A stretch of DNA of 64,000 nt from CBDCYN01 sp965224205 (lineage in GTDB: Bacteria; Planctomycetota; Phycisphaerae; Phycisphaerales; Phycisphaeraceae), in assembly GCA_965224205.1 (NCBI GenBank), contig CBDCYN010000008.1, forward strand, positions 49,613-113,612. The letters are read 5' to 3'. The position numbers were made by a program, and so were the translations under genes. The notes below the pieces were generated by a model that was not told where the DNA came from, ran no database searches, and worked only from the letters and a program-made list of their open reading frames with translations. This document shows, piece after piece, positions 16,934 to 26,008 of this stretch (within the stretch, counting starts at the first letter, position 1; every line of letters starts with the position of its first letter).

Positions 16934-17008
16934 GATCCGAACCTTGGATGCTCCTTTATACGCAAACAAAGCCGAAGGCTAAATGCTGATCAGTAACGGT
17001 AATCGCCT

Positions 17009-20000
17009 TTAACGGGCCCCAGCCGGTTCAACACTGCCGGTCCCAGTTGATGCATCGGCACCTGCCGAATCACTAATCAGCTGTTCGAGGTTCTCACGCC
17101 AAATCGGGTTCTGAGGCTCGAGCTGTACAGCCTCACGCATGGCAGCGATCGCCGCGGGGTAATCTCCTGCTTTAGCCAAGACCACGGCCAACGTGTCACG
17201 GTAATTGGCTGAATGGGGAAGGTGATCAATCGCTGATTGGGCCAGTATCCTGGCTTCTTCGAGGTTTTCATCTTTTCGAGCCAGCACCATCGCCAGGTTA
17301 TTCTGAGCCACGTGGGTATCGGGCTGAAGTTGGAGCACTTTACGATACGCGTGTTCGGCTCTCTGGAGCTGCCGAACCTGCTCGCACGCCAGGGCCAGCG
17401 TCAACCACGCGCTTGTGGGGGCTTGTGGATGCTCCACAAGCGTGTCCAACATCTCGATCGCCCGCTGGGTGTAGGGCTGAGATCCCGTCATGTTGGCCAG
17501 GGCCAGCCACCCCTGGATGAGCACCACTTTTTCCGCTAATTCGCCATCAGGGATCTGGTTTTCGACACGAGTTAGCCAATCCGCTGCCGTGTCGGGGCTA
17601 ACCGAGCGGCTCAACGCCAACCGGATCCACATCCGCCGCCATGCGGGCGATTGGTTCAGCAATGGGCTTAGGACCCGATTCACTTCCTGCGGCCGGCCTA
17701 GACCCAACCATATCCTGGCTTGGAGGCCGATGAGATTGGCGTACGCCTCGGGGTTTTCTAACGCTTGGTCTAGATAGGGCTGGATCGTTCGGGCCGCCGC
17801 GGCGGGAGATTCTCGCTGTAGCTGCACCTCCGCGATCAGCAGGTCCGCCTCGAGAGGTTGATCCGCTACGAGACGTCGCCACCGGTTGGCCGCGGTCAAC
17901 GCCCGGTCGAGTCGGTCTGTCGAAGCCAGGGCCCGCGCGTGCAGCTGCGCGAAACGGGGGTTATCGGGAGCAACCTGTAGGCCACGCTCGGCGAGATCAG
18001 CGGCGGTTGAATTCTCCCCTACCCTCATCAGCAACTGGACCATCAAGACTTGCAAATCGAGGTAAGTCGGGTTCGCTTCGACGATCGGGCGTAGCTGGCC
18101 AAGCACCTCGGCAATAGGCCGGCTCTCACGTTCGGCTTCCACAAGTAGAGTCAGCACCTCCGCGGCGACCAGGCGGGTTGTGTCATCCGCCAGGAGATCA
18201 GCCGCGATCGGCCGCAGCTGCGGTTGAACCGCCGTTATTGATACCAGGTCCTTATGCTGGGCGAAGTCATGCAGGATCTCGTCGTCGGGGATCGCCGTTG
18301 CTGCTTCGTCCGCGGCGTCGACGGCTTCGTCCGTTTTGCCCGTCACAGTGAGGTATTGGATCCATTGACGCCAAATAGCCGCGTCCCGGGGCGCTGCCGC
18401 CAACGCGGCTTCGAACGCTTGGACCGCTTCCTCGACACCGGCGAACCGGGCCAGGAACTGGGCGCGGATAACCTCACGCTGCCCCGGCGGTAGCGGCAAC
18501 GGGTCCAACAGGTCCAGCGTCTGGCGGGCTTTTTCCATCTGCCCACGGCTCGCGAGGTACACCGAAGCGAATCGAACCCCGTCAGCTGTCGGAGGGTTTA
18601 AGAGTTTTTCAATGATCGCTTCGACCTTCTCGTGTTCATTGCGTCGCAGGTAGAGCTGCGCCAAGGCGAGATCTCCGCCGCCTGCTTCGTGGGGCCCGTC
18701 GCGTTTGTCTTCTAACAACGCGATCGCCGCGTCGGTATCCCCCAGCCGTTCATACAGCCCCGCAGCGATCCGCAAGACCAGTTCCGGGGCACGATCACGG
18801 TTCTGGGCGACCACGGATAGGTGTTGCCGTGCCCGCTCGTTTTCCCCTCGGCTTAGATAGAGCCTCGCTAGGTCCACGGCGATCTGAGGTGAATCTTTAT
18901 CGAGCCGGGCCGCAGCCGACAACTGCTCGATGGCCGCCGTGGGGTTGTCCAATGCCAGGTAACACCTCGCCAGCAGGACATATGCGTCCACCCGCGTCGG
19001 GGCCCGCTTGATGACGTCGTTGAGCAGGTCCACCGCCCGGTTCTTGTCATGGTCCGGCAGGTCCTTTTCTAGGATCCACCGTGCCCGGGCCACCCGCCAT
19101 TGTACCCCGTCCTCACCGGTCAACGCGGTGACACGGTCGATCGTCCGGTCGATCAGGCCCAGGTCCTTCCATGCCGAAGGCGATCGCAGGACCTGACGCT
19201 GGGCGCCGAGATGGTCGGAAAATTCGTCCCCCACCGCCGCCCACCGCGCCGTCGCCGAGGGGTCCGTGATAGCGTCGAGGTACTGAGCCCGGGCCAGCTT
19301 CCACGCAATCGGCTTGCCCGTCGTCGAGGACGCGATCGCGTCCTCCAACGTCTCGAGGCCTTTTTGGGCTTGGCCCTGACTCATCCACCAGATCGACCGC
19401 TCATACGCCAGCGCCGGGGTGAGGCCGTGGAGCTGCTCATAGCGTTGGAGGCACTGTTCCTCGAGCCCTAAGCCGTGGTTACGGCTGATCGATGTTAATT
19501 CAAGAAGCATGCGTTCATCGAATTTTTCGCCGCCGGCCAGTAGCGCCTCAAGCGATGACCGGGCCTCTTGGGTCTTCCCAGACCGTGCCAAGAGGAACAC
19601 CTGCAACGCGGATGGCCCCTGGTCCGGGGGCGTGTCGGCGGCTGGCTGCGATTCTTCCGGCCGCCGTTTAGCTGCCTCCTGGGCCGCGAGCATCGCTAGC
19701 TGAACCTCGTTCCGCTCCATCCAGGCTTGCGAAAGCAGCTGCCACGGCTTGGACCATGATCTTGCAAGCATACGCGCTTCTTGCCAACGCTGGATCGCCA
19801 GGTCACTCTCGCCCAACGACCACAACGCCTGGCCCAGTGCGACCAAAAAGAAAGGATTGCCCTCGTAAACCGACAAGGCGGTTTGGCAGATCTCTTTCGT
19901 GGCCAGTGGCGTCCGCTGATCAGCCGGCGTGGCTATCAGACGCAGGAACGGGACCCAAGCATCCGCGACGGAATCGTCTTTGCTCCGTGACACCAGCGTC

Positions 20001-21160
20001 TCGATAATCGGCCGGGCCTCGGCGTGACGATCGACCTGTAGCAACGCCAGGGCCTTGAACGCCAGCAGCCCGGTGTCGGCGACCGGGGAGGTGTGGTCCA
20101 ACCCGTCACGCTCGAGCAGGGTCAACGCCTGCTGCTGCTTGCCGGACTGGATCAGGCGGCGGATGAGCACGTGCCTAAGCCCGATGGATTCAATCCTTTC
20201 GTGCGCTCGCTCAAGCACCGCGATGGCTTGCTGATACTGATCGAGCCGGTCAAGTTGGTCCACGAGACGGGCGATCAGGGACTCGTCCTCGAGCTGGCGT
20301 TGGGCCACAGCCCCCAGCCAGCGCAGCGCGTCTTCGCGTCGCTCGGCCAGGCGGTAGGCGATCGCCAGGGCCAGCTCGGTCTTGGCGTCGTCGGGGTGTT
20401 CGCTGTGGACCTGCTGAGCGTGATCCACCAGCTGGGACATCGGGCGTTCGAGCAAGACCATCAATTGGAACGTGAGCAGGTGGCCCTCCAGGTCCAGGGG
20501 CTCTAGCGCGTTGTACCGCTGGGCCCACTCGAGGGCACGCTCGTTCTGGCTGTTGCCTTTGAACGCCAGGGCCTTGGCATAAGCGGCGGCGGCGCGCACC
20601 GCCTCGCTTCGCAGCGGCTGGCCCGTGGGACCCTCCCGGAGCTGGGCGTCGGCGAAGGCAATCGCTTCATCAAATCGCCGCGTCCCCACCAGGGCCAGCA
20701 GCTTCCCTCGGACAGCTTGGGCGTCGTCCGGGTCCTCGACTAGGAACTTGTCGGCCAGGTCGATCGCTTCGAGGTGATACCTGACTTTCACACACAGGTC
20801 GAATAATTCCCTCGCGGCGGTGGGGTGGTCTGGGTCCAGGTCGAGTAGGCGTTTGAGCATCTTCGCCGCGTCACGAAGGTGCCCGCCCCCGGTGACGGGG
20901 ACGTTGATCCGAGCCTGGTAGTACGCGTACATCACCTCGACGTCGTCGGGGCTCTGCCTGAGGTACCGGCCCAGGGTGTGCATGGCCATGAAATACTGTT
21001 CGTTTTCGAACAGGGCCAGTCCTTCTGAGCGCATGTCGGCAAGTTCAGTCCGCTTCTGACTTCTGTGCCAGACCGCGTAGCCCCCCAGCGCCGCGCCAAA
21101 TACCAGCAGGACGATCAGCAGCGCCGCGATGCGTCGCCTTCTTTTGGATTGAACGGACAT
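17009..21160 (-). CDS. Large TPR-repeat protein of the exosortase/EPS locus
   Basis: The 1383-residue product has one N-terminal membrane anchor (residues 10-29, IAALLIVLLVFGAALGGYAV). The rest consists of TPR-type helical repeats, for example FENEQYFMAMHTLGRYLRQS, ARCYLALDNPTAAIEQLSAA and AYRKVLQLQPDTHVAQNNLA. It thus presents a very long superhelical scaffold to the periplasm. TPR proteins are regular members of exosortase-linked EPS loci (PrsT/EpsR-like role), where they are thought to hold the assembly or export machinery. It follows the sugar transferase by 6 bp and is the last gene of that operon. No catalytic motif is visible. Confidence 0.85.
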   Translation of the reverse strand: MSVQSKRRRRIAALLIVLLVFGAALGGYAVWHRSQKRTELADMRSEGLALFENEQYFMAMHTLGRYLRQSPDDVEVMYAYYQARINVPVTGGGHLRDAAKMLKRLLDLDPDHPTAARELFDLCVKVRYHLEAIDLADKFLVEDPDDAQAVRGKLLALVGTRRFDEAIAFADAQLREGPTGQPLRSEAVRAAAAYAKALAFKGNSQNERALEWAQRYNALEPLDLEGHLLTFQLMVLLERPMSQLVDHAQQVHSEHPDDAKTELALAIAYRLAERREDALRWLGAVAQRQLEDESLIARLVDQLDRLDQYQQAIAVLERAHERIESIGLRHVLIRRLIQSGKQQQALTLLERDGLDHTSPVADTGLLAFKALALLQVDRHAEARPIIETLVSRSKDDSVADAWVPFLRLIATPADQRTPLATKEICQTALSVYEGNPFFLVALGQALWSLGESDLAIQRWQEARMLARSWSKPWQLLSQAWMERNEVQLAMLAAQEAAKRRPEESQPAADTPPDQGPSALQVFLLARSGKTQEARSSLEALLAGGEKFDERMLLELTSISRNHGLGLEEQCLQRYEQLHGLTPALAYERSIWWMSQGQAQKGLETLEDAIASSTTGKPIAWKLARAQYLDAITDPSATARWAAVGDEFSDHLGAQRQVLRSPSAWKDLGLIDRTIDRVTALTGEDGVQWRVARARWILEKDLPDHDKNRAVDLLNDVIKRAPTRVDAYVLLARCYLALDNPTAAIEQLSAAARLDKDSPQIAVDLARLYLSRGENERARQHLSVVAQNRDRAPELVLRIAAGLYERLGDTDAAIALLEDKRDGPHEAGGGDLALAQLYLRRNEHEKVEAIIEKLLNPPTADGVRFASVYLASRGQMEKARQTLDLLDPLPLPPGQREVIRAQFLARFAGVEEAVQAFEAALAAAPRDAAIWRQWIQYLTVTGKTDEAVDAADEAATAIPDDEILHDFAQHKDLVSITAVQPQLRPIAADLLADDTTRLVAAEVLTLLVEAERESRPIAEVLGQLRPIVEANPTYLDLQVLMVQLLMRVGENSTAADLAERGLQVAPDNPRFAQLHARALASTDRLDRALTAANRWRRLVADQPLEADLLIAEVQLQRESPAAAARTIQPYLDQALENPEAYANLIGLQARIWLGLGRPQEVNRVLSPLLNQSPAWRRMWIRLALSRSVSPDTAADWLTRVENQIPDGELAEKVVLIQGWLALANMTGSQPYTQRAIEMLDTLVEHPQAPTSAWLTLALACEQVRQLQRAEHAYRKVLQLQPDTHVAQNNLAMVLARKDENLEEARILAQSAIDHLPHSANYRDTLAVVLAKAGDYPAAIAAMREAVQLEPQNPIWRENLEQLISDSAGADASTGTGSVEPAGAR

Positions 21161-21166
21161 TCGTCG

Positions 21167-22615
21167 TTAACTCCCCGATACGAGCAGCAATATCGTTTTC
21201 CAGATGATCCACAGGTCCAGCTTGAAGCTGGCATTCTCAACGTATTCTAAGTCGTACTTGATCCACTCCTGAAAGTCCATACCCTGCTGGCGGGTGCGGC
21301 ACACCTGCCACAGGCCCGTCAACCCGGGGCGCACGCTCAGCCGCGCCTCACGCCATGGGGGGCAGAACTGGTTCTCCTCGAACGGGCTGGGCCGCGGGCC
21401 CACGATCGACATATGCCCCGCCAGAACATTGAAGAACTGGGGCAGCTCGTCGATGTGATATTTGCGGATAAACCGGCCCACCTCGGTGATGCGGGGGTCG
21501 TTCTCGATAAAAAACTGAGGCCCATCGACCTGGTTCTGCTGAGAGATCCTGGCCTTGATCTCGTCGGCGTCACGCCGCATGGAACGGAACTTCAGGCAAG
21601 GGAAGACCTGTCCGCCACGGGTTTCACGCTTGTGGGCGAAGAAGCAGGGCCAGCCGTCCTCGATCCAGATCGCCACCATCACGACCGGGAACACCGGGGC
21701 CAGCACAACCAACGCCACCAACGCGAACAGCACGTCAAACACCCGCTTGGCGCCGCGGTCGAACCGAGTGGTCCGGGCCTTGACCGGCGCAACCATGGCC
21801 GGGTTGGGTTCGAGGTTCTCCCACCGGACCTCCTCGATCGCGGGCCTGGCTCCGGGGGTATCCCACAACACGGCCGGCCCGGTCACGCTCTGGCTGTCGC
21901 ACAGCCGGCGCCCGGCGCCGACCCAGGCCGGGCCCGAGAACTGGACCGACTTATCGACCTGCGCATCGACATCGCCCCAGACCCCGGGCCGAAGCTTCAT
22001 CGCCCGGTCGATGGTCGTATCGGGGGATTTCCATTTCTCGATCAGGTCCCGGACCAGCTGCATCATCTCGCGGTCGGCTTCACGCAAGTACACCCTGCCG
22101 CGGACGGTCACGACCGATCGCCTAGATCGGGGGATGCAGCGTCGCAGCCCCCGCCACCCGCTGCGGGCGTCGGCGGCCGACTGCCACATCCGGGCGATCT
22201 CCGGGTCCGGCGTCAGTGCCACGCGGGCCAAACCAGCATCTTCTTGCCCCCCATAGAGACGTTCGAAGCGGACAAACCGCCCGCTGGCGTCCGAGACCGC
22301 CCGCTCGCGATACCCGTGTTCCCGCTGGTCGCGCAGCCGGATCCACAGCAGGTCGGGGTTGATCCAGCTCAGGTGCTCAATGAGGGCACGGAGCTTGAAC
22401 GTCACCAATAACCGGGCGTCGGTCAAGAGGAACAGCTCGGCGCCGCGGACGATCTCCGATTTTTCACCTGGGCGGACGACCTGGACGCCCCGCGCGGCCC
22501 AGAACCGGTCGTGGAGCTTGGCGGGCGTAAGTCCCCAGATGGTGGGTGGGTCGGACAACGCGGTGTCTGGGGTATCCGGGGCGTCCAAGGTTGGAGCGGT
22601 GCCAGGACGGATCAT
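21167..22615 (-). CDS. Initiating sugar transferase with an N-terminal extension
   Basis: The C-terminal ~200 residues form a bacterial sugar transferase (polyprenyl-phosphate phosphoglycosyltransferase). One TM hairpin (KRVFDVLFALVALVVLAPVF) is followed by CLKFRSMRRDADE, RITEVGRFIRKYHIDELPQFFNVLAGHMSIVGPRP and RPGLTGLWQV. It attaches the first sugar phosphate to undecaprenyl phosphate and starts each EPS repeat unit. The N-terminal ~275 residues are not the usual CoA-binding/TM region. They contain VDAQVDKSVQFSGPAWVGAG, which looks like the beta-helix end of NDP-sugar nucleotidyltransferases. The gene sits between the Wzc-like gene and the TPR gene in one operon. Confidence 0.9.
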   Translation of the reverse strand: MIRPGTAPTLDAPDTPDTALSDPPTIWGLTPAKLHDRFWAARGVQVVRPGEKSEIVRGAELFLLTDARLLVTFKLRALIEHLSWINPDLLWIRLRDQREHGYRERAVSDASGRFVRFERLYGGQEDAGLARVALTPDPEIARMWQSAADARSGWRGLRRCIPRSRRSVVTVRGRVYLREADREMMQLVRDLIEKWKSPDTTIDRAMKLRPGVWGDVDAQVDKSVQFSGPAWVGAGRRLCDSQSVTGPAVLWDTPGARPAIEEVRWENLEPNPAMVAPVKARTTRFDRGAKRVFDVLFALVALVVLAPVFPVVMVAIWIEDGWPCFFAHKRETRGGQVFPCLKFRSMRRDADEIKARISQQNQVDGPQFFIENDPRITEVGRFIRKYHIDELPQFFNVLAGHMSIVGPRPSPFEENQFCPPWREARLSVRPGLTGLWQVCRTRQQGMDFQEWIKYDLEYVENASFKLDLWIIWKTILLLVSGS

Positions 22616-22715
22616 GATCCTCTTCTTCTCCTTGCCTCAGGGGCATGACCGTGCAGGCATGACCCCCATGGTGATGGTCACAGAAAGCTGGGCGATAATA
22701 CCCTCACTCGATAGA

Positions 22716-25319
22716 TTACGAGATATCCTCGTCGCTGACGAATACCCGCGATGTGGCCGCCACCGCCTGGGCCACGGGACCGAACCGCTCGGTCCGTGAG
22801 GTCGCGTCTGCGGACATCTCGACCGGCATCGCCGGTTTGGCCCCGGACCGGCGGGTGCTCCTCGAGACCGACGACGAGAACGCCGATCGGGTGATGTCCC
22901 ACTGCCGCGCCCGGTTGAAAACGAGCCCTTCGATCCGAGCGCCGTAGGACTGAAGGAAGGTCAATGCCCCGCGAGCGGACGGTTCTTGCTCGCCGCGGGA
23001 GACGATCAAAATCACGCCGTCGGCGGCCGCGGCGACCATCGCCGCCTCAAGGCTGCCGGGCACCGGGCCGGTGTCGATCAGCACCGCGTCGTACCGCTGC
23101 CTGGTCTGCTCAATCAGCTGCTTGAGGGCATCGGGCGAGACCCGGCTTATGTCCGAGGAAGTGGCGGACCCGATCGGCAGGATTGAGAGGTTCTCGATCC
23201 CGGTCTTGCCGATGCATCGATCGAGCGCTTCGCCTTCGAGGGCATCCATGAGCCCAAGCGGGGAATTGTTCTGCATCGCCACCGCCGCGTCATAGTCGGC
23301 CTGGGTGATCTGGCCACGATTCAGCAGTACTTGATCCACTGTCGTGCCGGTCATGTTCGCGGCGTGCTCAGCGGCCAGGAGCTGATCATCACCGAGGCAG
23401 CCCCGTTGAAGCAGGATCATCCCGATCGAGGCACGGACCACGTTACCCAGCCGCCGCGACAACCCGCCCCCGGCCAGGTCGCAGTCGATCAGCAGCGTCC
23501 GGGATTTCGAGCCGGCAAAAGATAGACCCAACGCGGCCGTTAGGCTGGTCTTGCCCGTTCCGCTGGCTGGGCTGGTGACCGCGAAGATTTTGCGGCTGCC
23601 CTGCTTGGAGCTGACTTGAAGCATGCTGCGGATGTGGTGGACGCTCTGCCCAGCGATCAAAGCGTTTTCCGCATCACTAAGGTCCTGCGGGATGATCGGC
23701 AGAACACTCAACAGTCGTACCTCACCCACCGTGACCTGCGCGTGGGCGGAACTATACAGGCGACGATCGAGTTTACCCGTTAGCAGCATGATCACGGCGC
23801 CCAGCCCCCCCCCACCGATGGCGCCCAGCACCGCCATCTGTTTACGCTTGCCCTGGTTCACCGGCGTCTCGGGGGCTTGGCCGTCTGTGATCGTCTCGAT
23901 GCGGCCGCGCATCCGAGACTCGACGTTGAGCTGCTCGATCCGAGACAAGGTCATGTCCAGGCGGCTGCGGATCACCTTGGCTTCTTCTTCGAGGTTCTCT
24001 AGCTCCAGCTTCCGTCGCCCCAGCTCTTGGGTTTCCTCGACACTCGAATCGTAGACCGTTTGTAGCCTGCTGATCAGTATTTGCAGGTCTTTCTCGCTGA
24101 GTGTCTGCAGGCTACCGCTCTGCTCAGTGAGGTTATTATTGATCGTCAGCTGGTGATAGATCGACACTCGGTCTTCGATCGCTTGCTTGATCGATCCCAG
24201 CGACGTCGTGGCCTGGATTACCTTGGGGTGGCGCTCCCCGAACCGCAGCCGAAGTGTCTGCAGTTCGGCCTCGACGGAATTCTTTTGATGCAGCAACGTC
24301 TGCATCTGGGGGTCTGTCAACGCGATCTCCTCAGGAGAAAGAACCTGTTGATCGACGAAGGTTTGGGTGCCCGCATGGCTAAGGGCGCCGGTCGAAAGCT
24401 GGGCGAGGTCCATCTCCTTGTTGGAAACCGCAACCCCCTCTGGAGAACTCTGAGACGTCGGGTCATCCATCGGCGGAGACACCGGACCGTCGGTCGGGGC
24501 CACCGGGTCGCTGCCTCCCTGGGACGGTGGTCGGGATGCGTCACGGGTTTGCCCCGACGCGGCCCGGGCGAGCTTGGCCTCGTTGAGCTGCTGCTGGATC
24601 TGGTTGAGCTGTTCAATCTTGAACTGGTATTGGTTCGATAACGCCTCATATCCGAGGTAGTTCGACCGTTCCATCTGACGCTGACGGTTGGTCCGTAATT
24701 CGCTGGTGTGCCTGGTCCGCTCCTGCTCGAGGACCCTCAGTCTTTCGTTATCGATCAGTGCATCCCGCTCCCCGAAGATCCTCATGTACGCCTCGATCAC
24801 GTTCTTGACCGCCACCTGAGCCGCCGTGGGATTGGGGTCAGTGAATGCCACAAGGATCAGCTGGCTATTGGGCGGGCGGGTGATCTGAAGGTTTTCGGCG
24901 AACTCGGCCTGCTCCTCCGGGGAAAGCCCACGGCCCAAGGTTTTCCAGGTTTCGGCCTGCTGAGCCATCTCCAGGACCCGCTGGCTGCGCATGAACTCAA
25001 CCTGCGAACCCACGAACGCGTCGAACATCGGCAGCATCGAGCTGTTCTCGGTTTTGTAAAGCACGTGTTCGAGTACCGGTTTGATCGAGATGATGCCCCG
25101 GTTGGTGTACTTAGGGGTCACCGCCAGGTACGCGCCGACCCCGCACAGCCCAGAGAGCATCACGCACAGGACCGCCGTCAGGACATACCGCCCCCGCAGC
25201 AACAGGTCAATCTTCTCGAGAACCGTCAGCCCGACATCGACCGAATCCTCCCGAGGCATTTTCATAGTGGCGGCGCGGCCGTCATCGTGATCCGAGTCGA
25301 TGGGGTAAAACTGACTCAT
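22716..25319 (-). CDS. Wzc/GumC-like chain-length and P-loop protein with MshEN-like insertion
   Basis: The 867-residue protein combines a Wzz/GumC part (TM near residues 45-68, long coiled coil about 185-500, second TM near 530) with a cytoplasmic CapB/CpsD-type P-loop domain. Walker A is SPASGTGKTS with K590, Walker A' is TLLIDCDLAGGG, and the late Walker motif is YDAVLIDTGPVPGSLE. Residues ~632-683 are inserted between RRLG and GLMDALEGE. They show two half-repeats, IGMILLQRGCLGDDQL and VDQVLLNRGQITQADYDAAV, of the MshEN/GspE-N type. The C-terminus has no Tyr cluster, so tyrosine autophosphorylation is doubtful. Its start overlaps the EpsI stop (TAATG). Expected role: control of EPS polymer length and export. 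Confidence 0.85.
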   Translation of the reverse strand: MSQFYPIDSDHDDGRAATMKMPREDSVDVGLTVLEKIDLLLRGRYVLTAVLCVMLSGLCGVGAYLAVTPKYTNRGIISIKPVLEHVLYKTENSSMLPMFDAFVGSQVEFMRSQRVLEMAQQAETWKTLGRGLSPEEQAEFAENLQITRPPNSQLILVAFTDPNPTAAQVAVKNVIEAYMRIFGERDALIDNERLRVLEQERTRHTSELRTNRQRQMERSNYLGYEALSNQYQFKIEQLNQIQQQLNEAKLARAASGQTRDASRPPSQGGSDPVAPTDGPVSPPMDDPTSQSSPEGVAVSNKEMDLAQLSTGALSHAGTQTFVDQQVLSPEEIALTDPQMQTLLHQKNSVEAELQTLRLRFGERHPKVIQATTSLGSIKQAIEDRVSIYHQLTINNNLTEQSGSLQTLSEKDLQILISRLQTVYDSSVEETQELGRRKLELENLEEEAKVIRSRLDMTLSRIEQLNVESRMRGRIETITDGQAPETPVNQGKRKQMAVLGAIGGGGLGAVIMLLTGKLDRRLYSSAHAQVTVGEVRLLSVLPIIPQDLSDAENALIAGQSVHHIRSMLQVSSKQGSRKIFAVTSPASGTGKTSLTAALGLSFAGSKSRTLLIDCDLAGGGLSRRLGNVVRASIGMILLQRGCLGDDQLLAAEHAANMTGTTVDQVLLNRGQITQADYDAAVAMQNNSPLGLMDALEGEALDRCIGKTGIENLSILPIGSATSSDISRVSPDALKQLIEQTRQRYDAVLIDTGPVPGSLEAAMVAAAADGVILIVSRGEQEPSARGALTFLQSYGARIEGLVFNRARQWDITRSAFSSSVSRSTRRSGAKPAMPVEMSADATSRTERFGPVAQAVAATSRVFVSDEDIS

Positions 25320-25990
25320 TATTTTTCTCCCGCGTAGATCGCGTGCAGCACCGGGTAGACTTCGTCAAGAAACTGCTCAAAGATCTCAACCCGGTCCTCG
25401 GGCAGCACGTTTCCGAAAAACAACATCTGCAACTGCCCGGCTCCGTAGTAGCGCTGCAAATAATCCGCCGCGATGGCCCGCACGCCCTCCATGCTTTGGG
25501 CGGTCGACCCGTCGGGCAGCGCCAGCACGTTTGCGACGGTCAGGTGGCGAGACTGACCCGGAAGGGACTGATAGAAATCGTATTCGATCCCCGGCACCTC
25601 GAGGTGCCGCGACCGCCAGCTCATCGACCGGGTGTCTTTCAGCTCCCAACCGCCGGTGTTGGGGTAGCAGATCGGGGGGTAGTGGCCCGCCATGTCCCCG
25701 GCCTGTCGGCAGTGCACGATCAAGAAATCGACGCGATGCCCGGTCGATCGGTTTAGGTACTTGCGGCTGATGATCGCGTTGGGTTTCAGCAGCGCGATGG
25801 CGCTTTCGGGTACCTCGGTGTCTTGTCCCTCCCAGTCGCCGATGGTCATTGGGAACGCCTCGGCCGCCAGCCGGACGGCTTCGTGGTAGGCCGCGGTGTC
25901 TTCGGGCTTCGGGCGTAGCCCCCGCTCCAAGGCCACCCCCGCCAGCAGGGCCAGGCTGCACACCACCGAGATGAATCCATGCGTGCCCAA
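25319..25990 (-). CDS. EpsI-family exosortase-associated protein
   Basis: The 223-residue product has an N-terminal signal/anchor (FISVVCSLALLAGVALERGL) and the EpsI (DUF3485) domain. Recognisable parts are FPMTIGDWEGQD, VDFLIVHCRQAGDMAGHYPPICYPNTGGWEL with a Cys and His pair, and YYGAGQLQMLFFGNVLPEDR. EpsI-domain proteins occur either fused to an exosortase or encoded next to it; their biochemical role is not firmly known. Here it is a separate gene, 18 bp behind the exosortase, and its stop overlaps the Wzc-like start by one base, implying translational coupling. Confidence 0.88.
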   Translation of the reverse strand: MGTHGFISVVCSLALLAGVALERGLRPKPEDTAAYHEAVRLAAEAFPMTIGDWEGQDTEVPESAIALLKPNAIISRKYLNRSTGHRVDFLIVHCRQAGDMAGHYPPICYPNTGGWELKDTRSMSWRSRHLEVPGIEYDFYQSLPGQSRHLTVANVLALPDGSTAQSMEGVRAIAADYLQRYYGAGQLQMLFFGNVLPEDRVEIFEQFLDEVYPVLHAIYAGEK

Positions 25991-26008
25991 GGTCGCTCCT
26001 TGTCGCGA

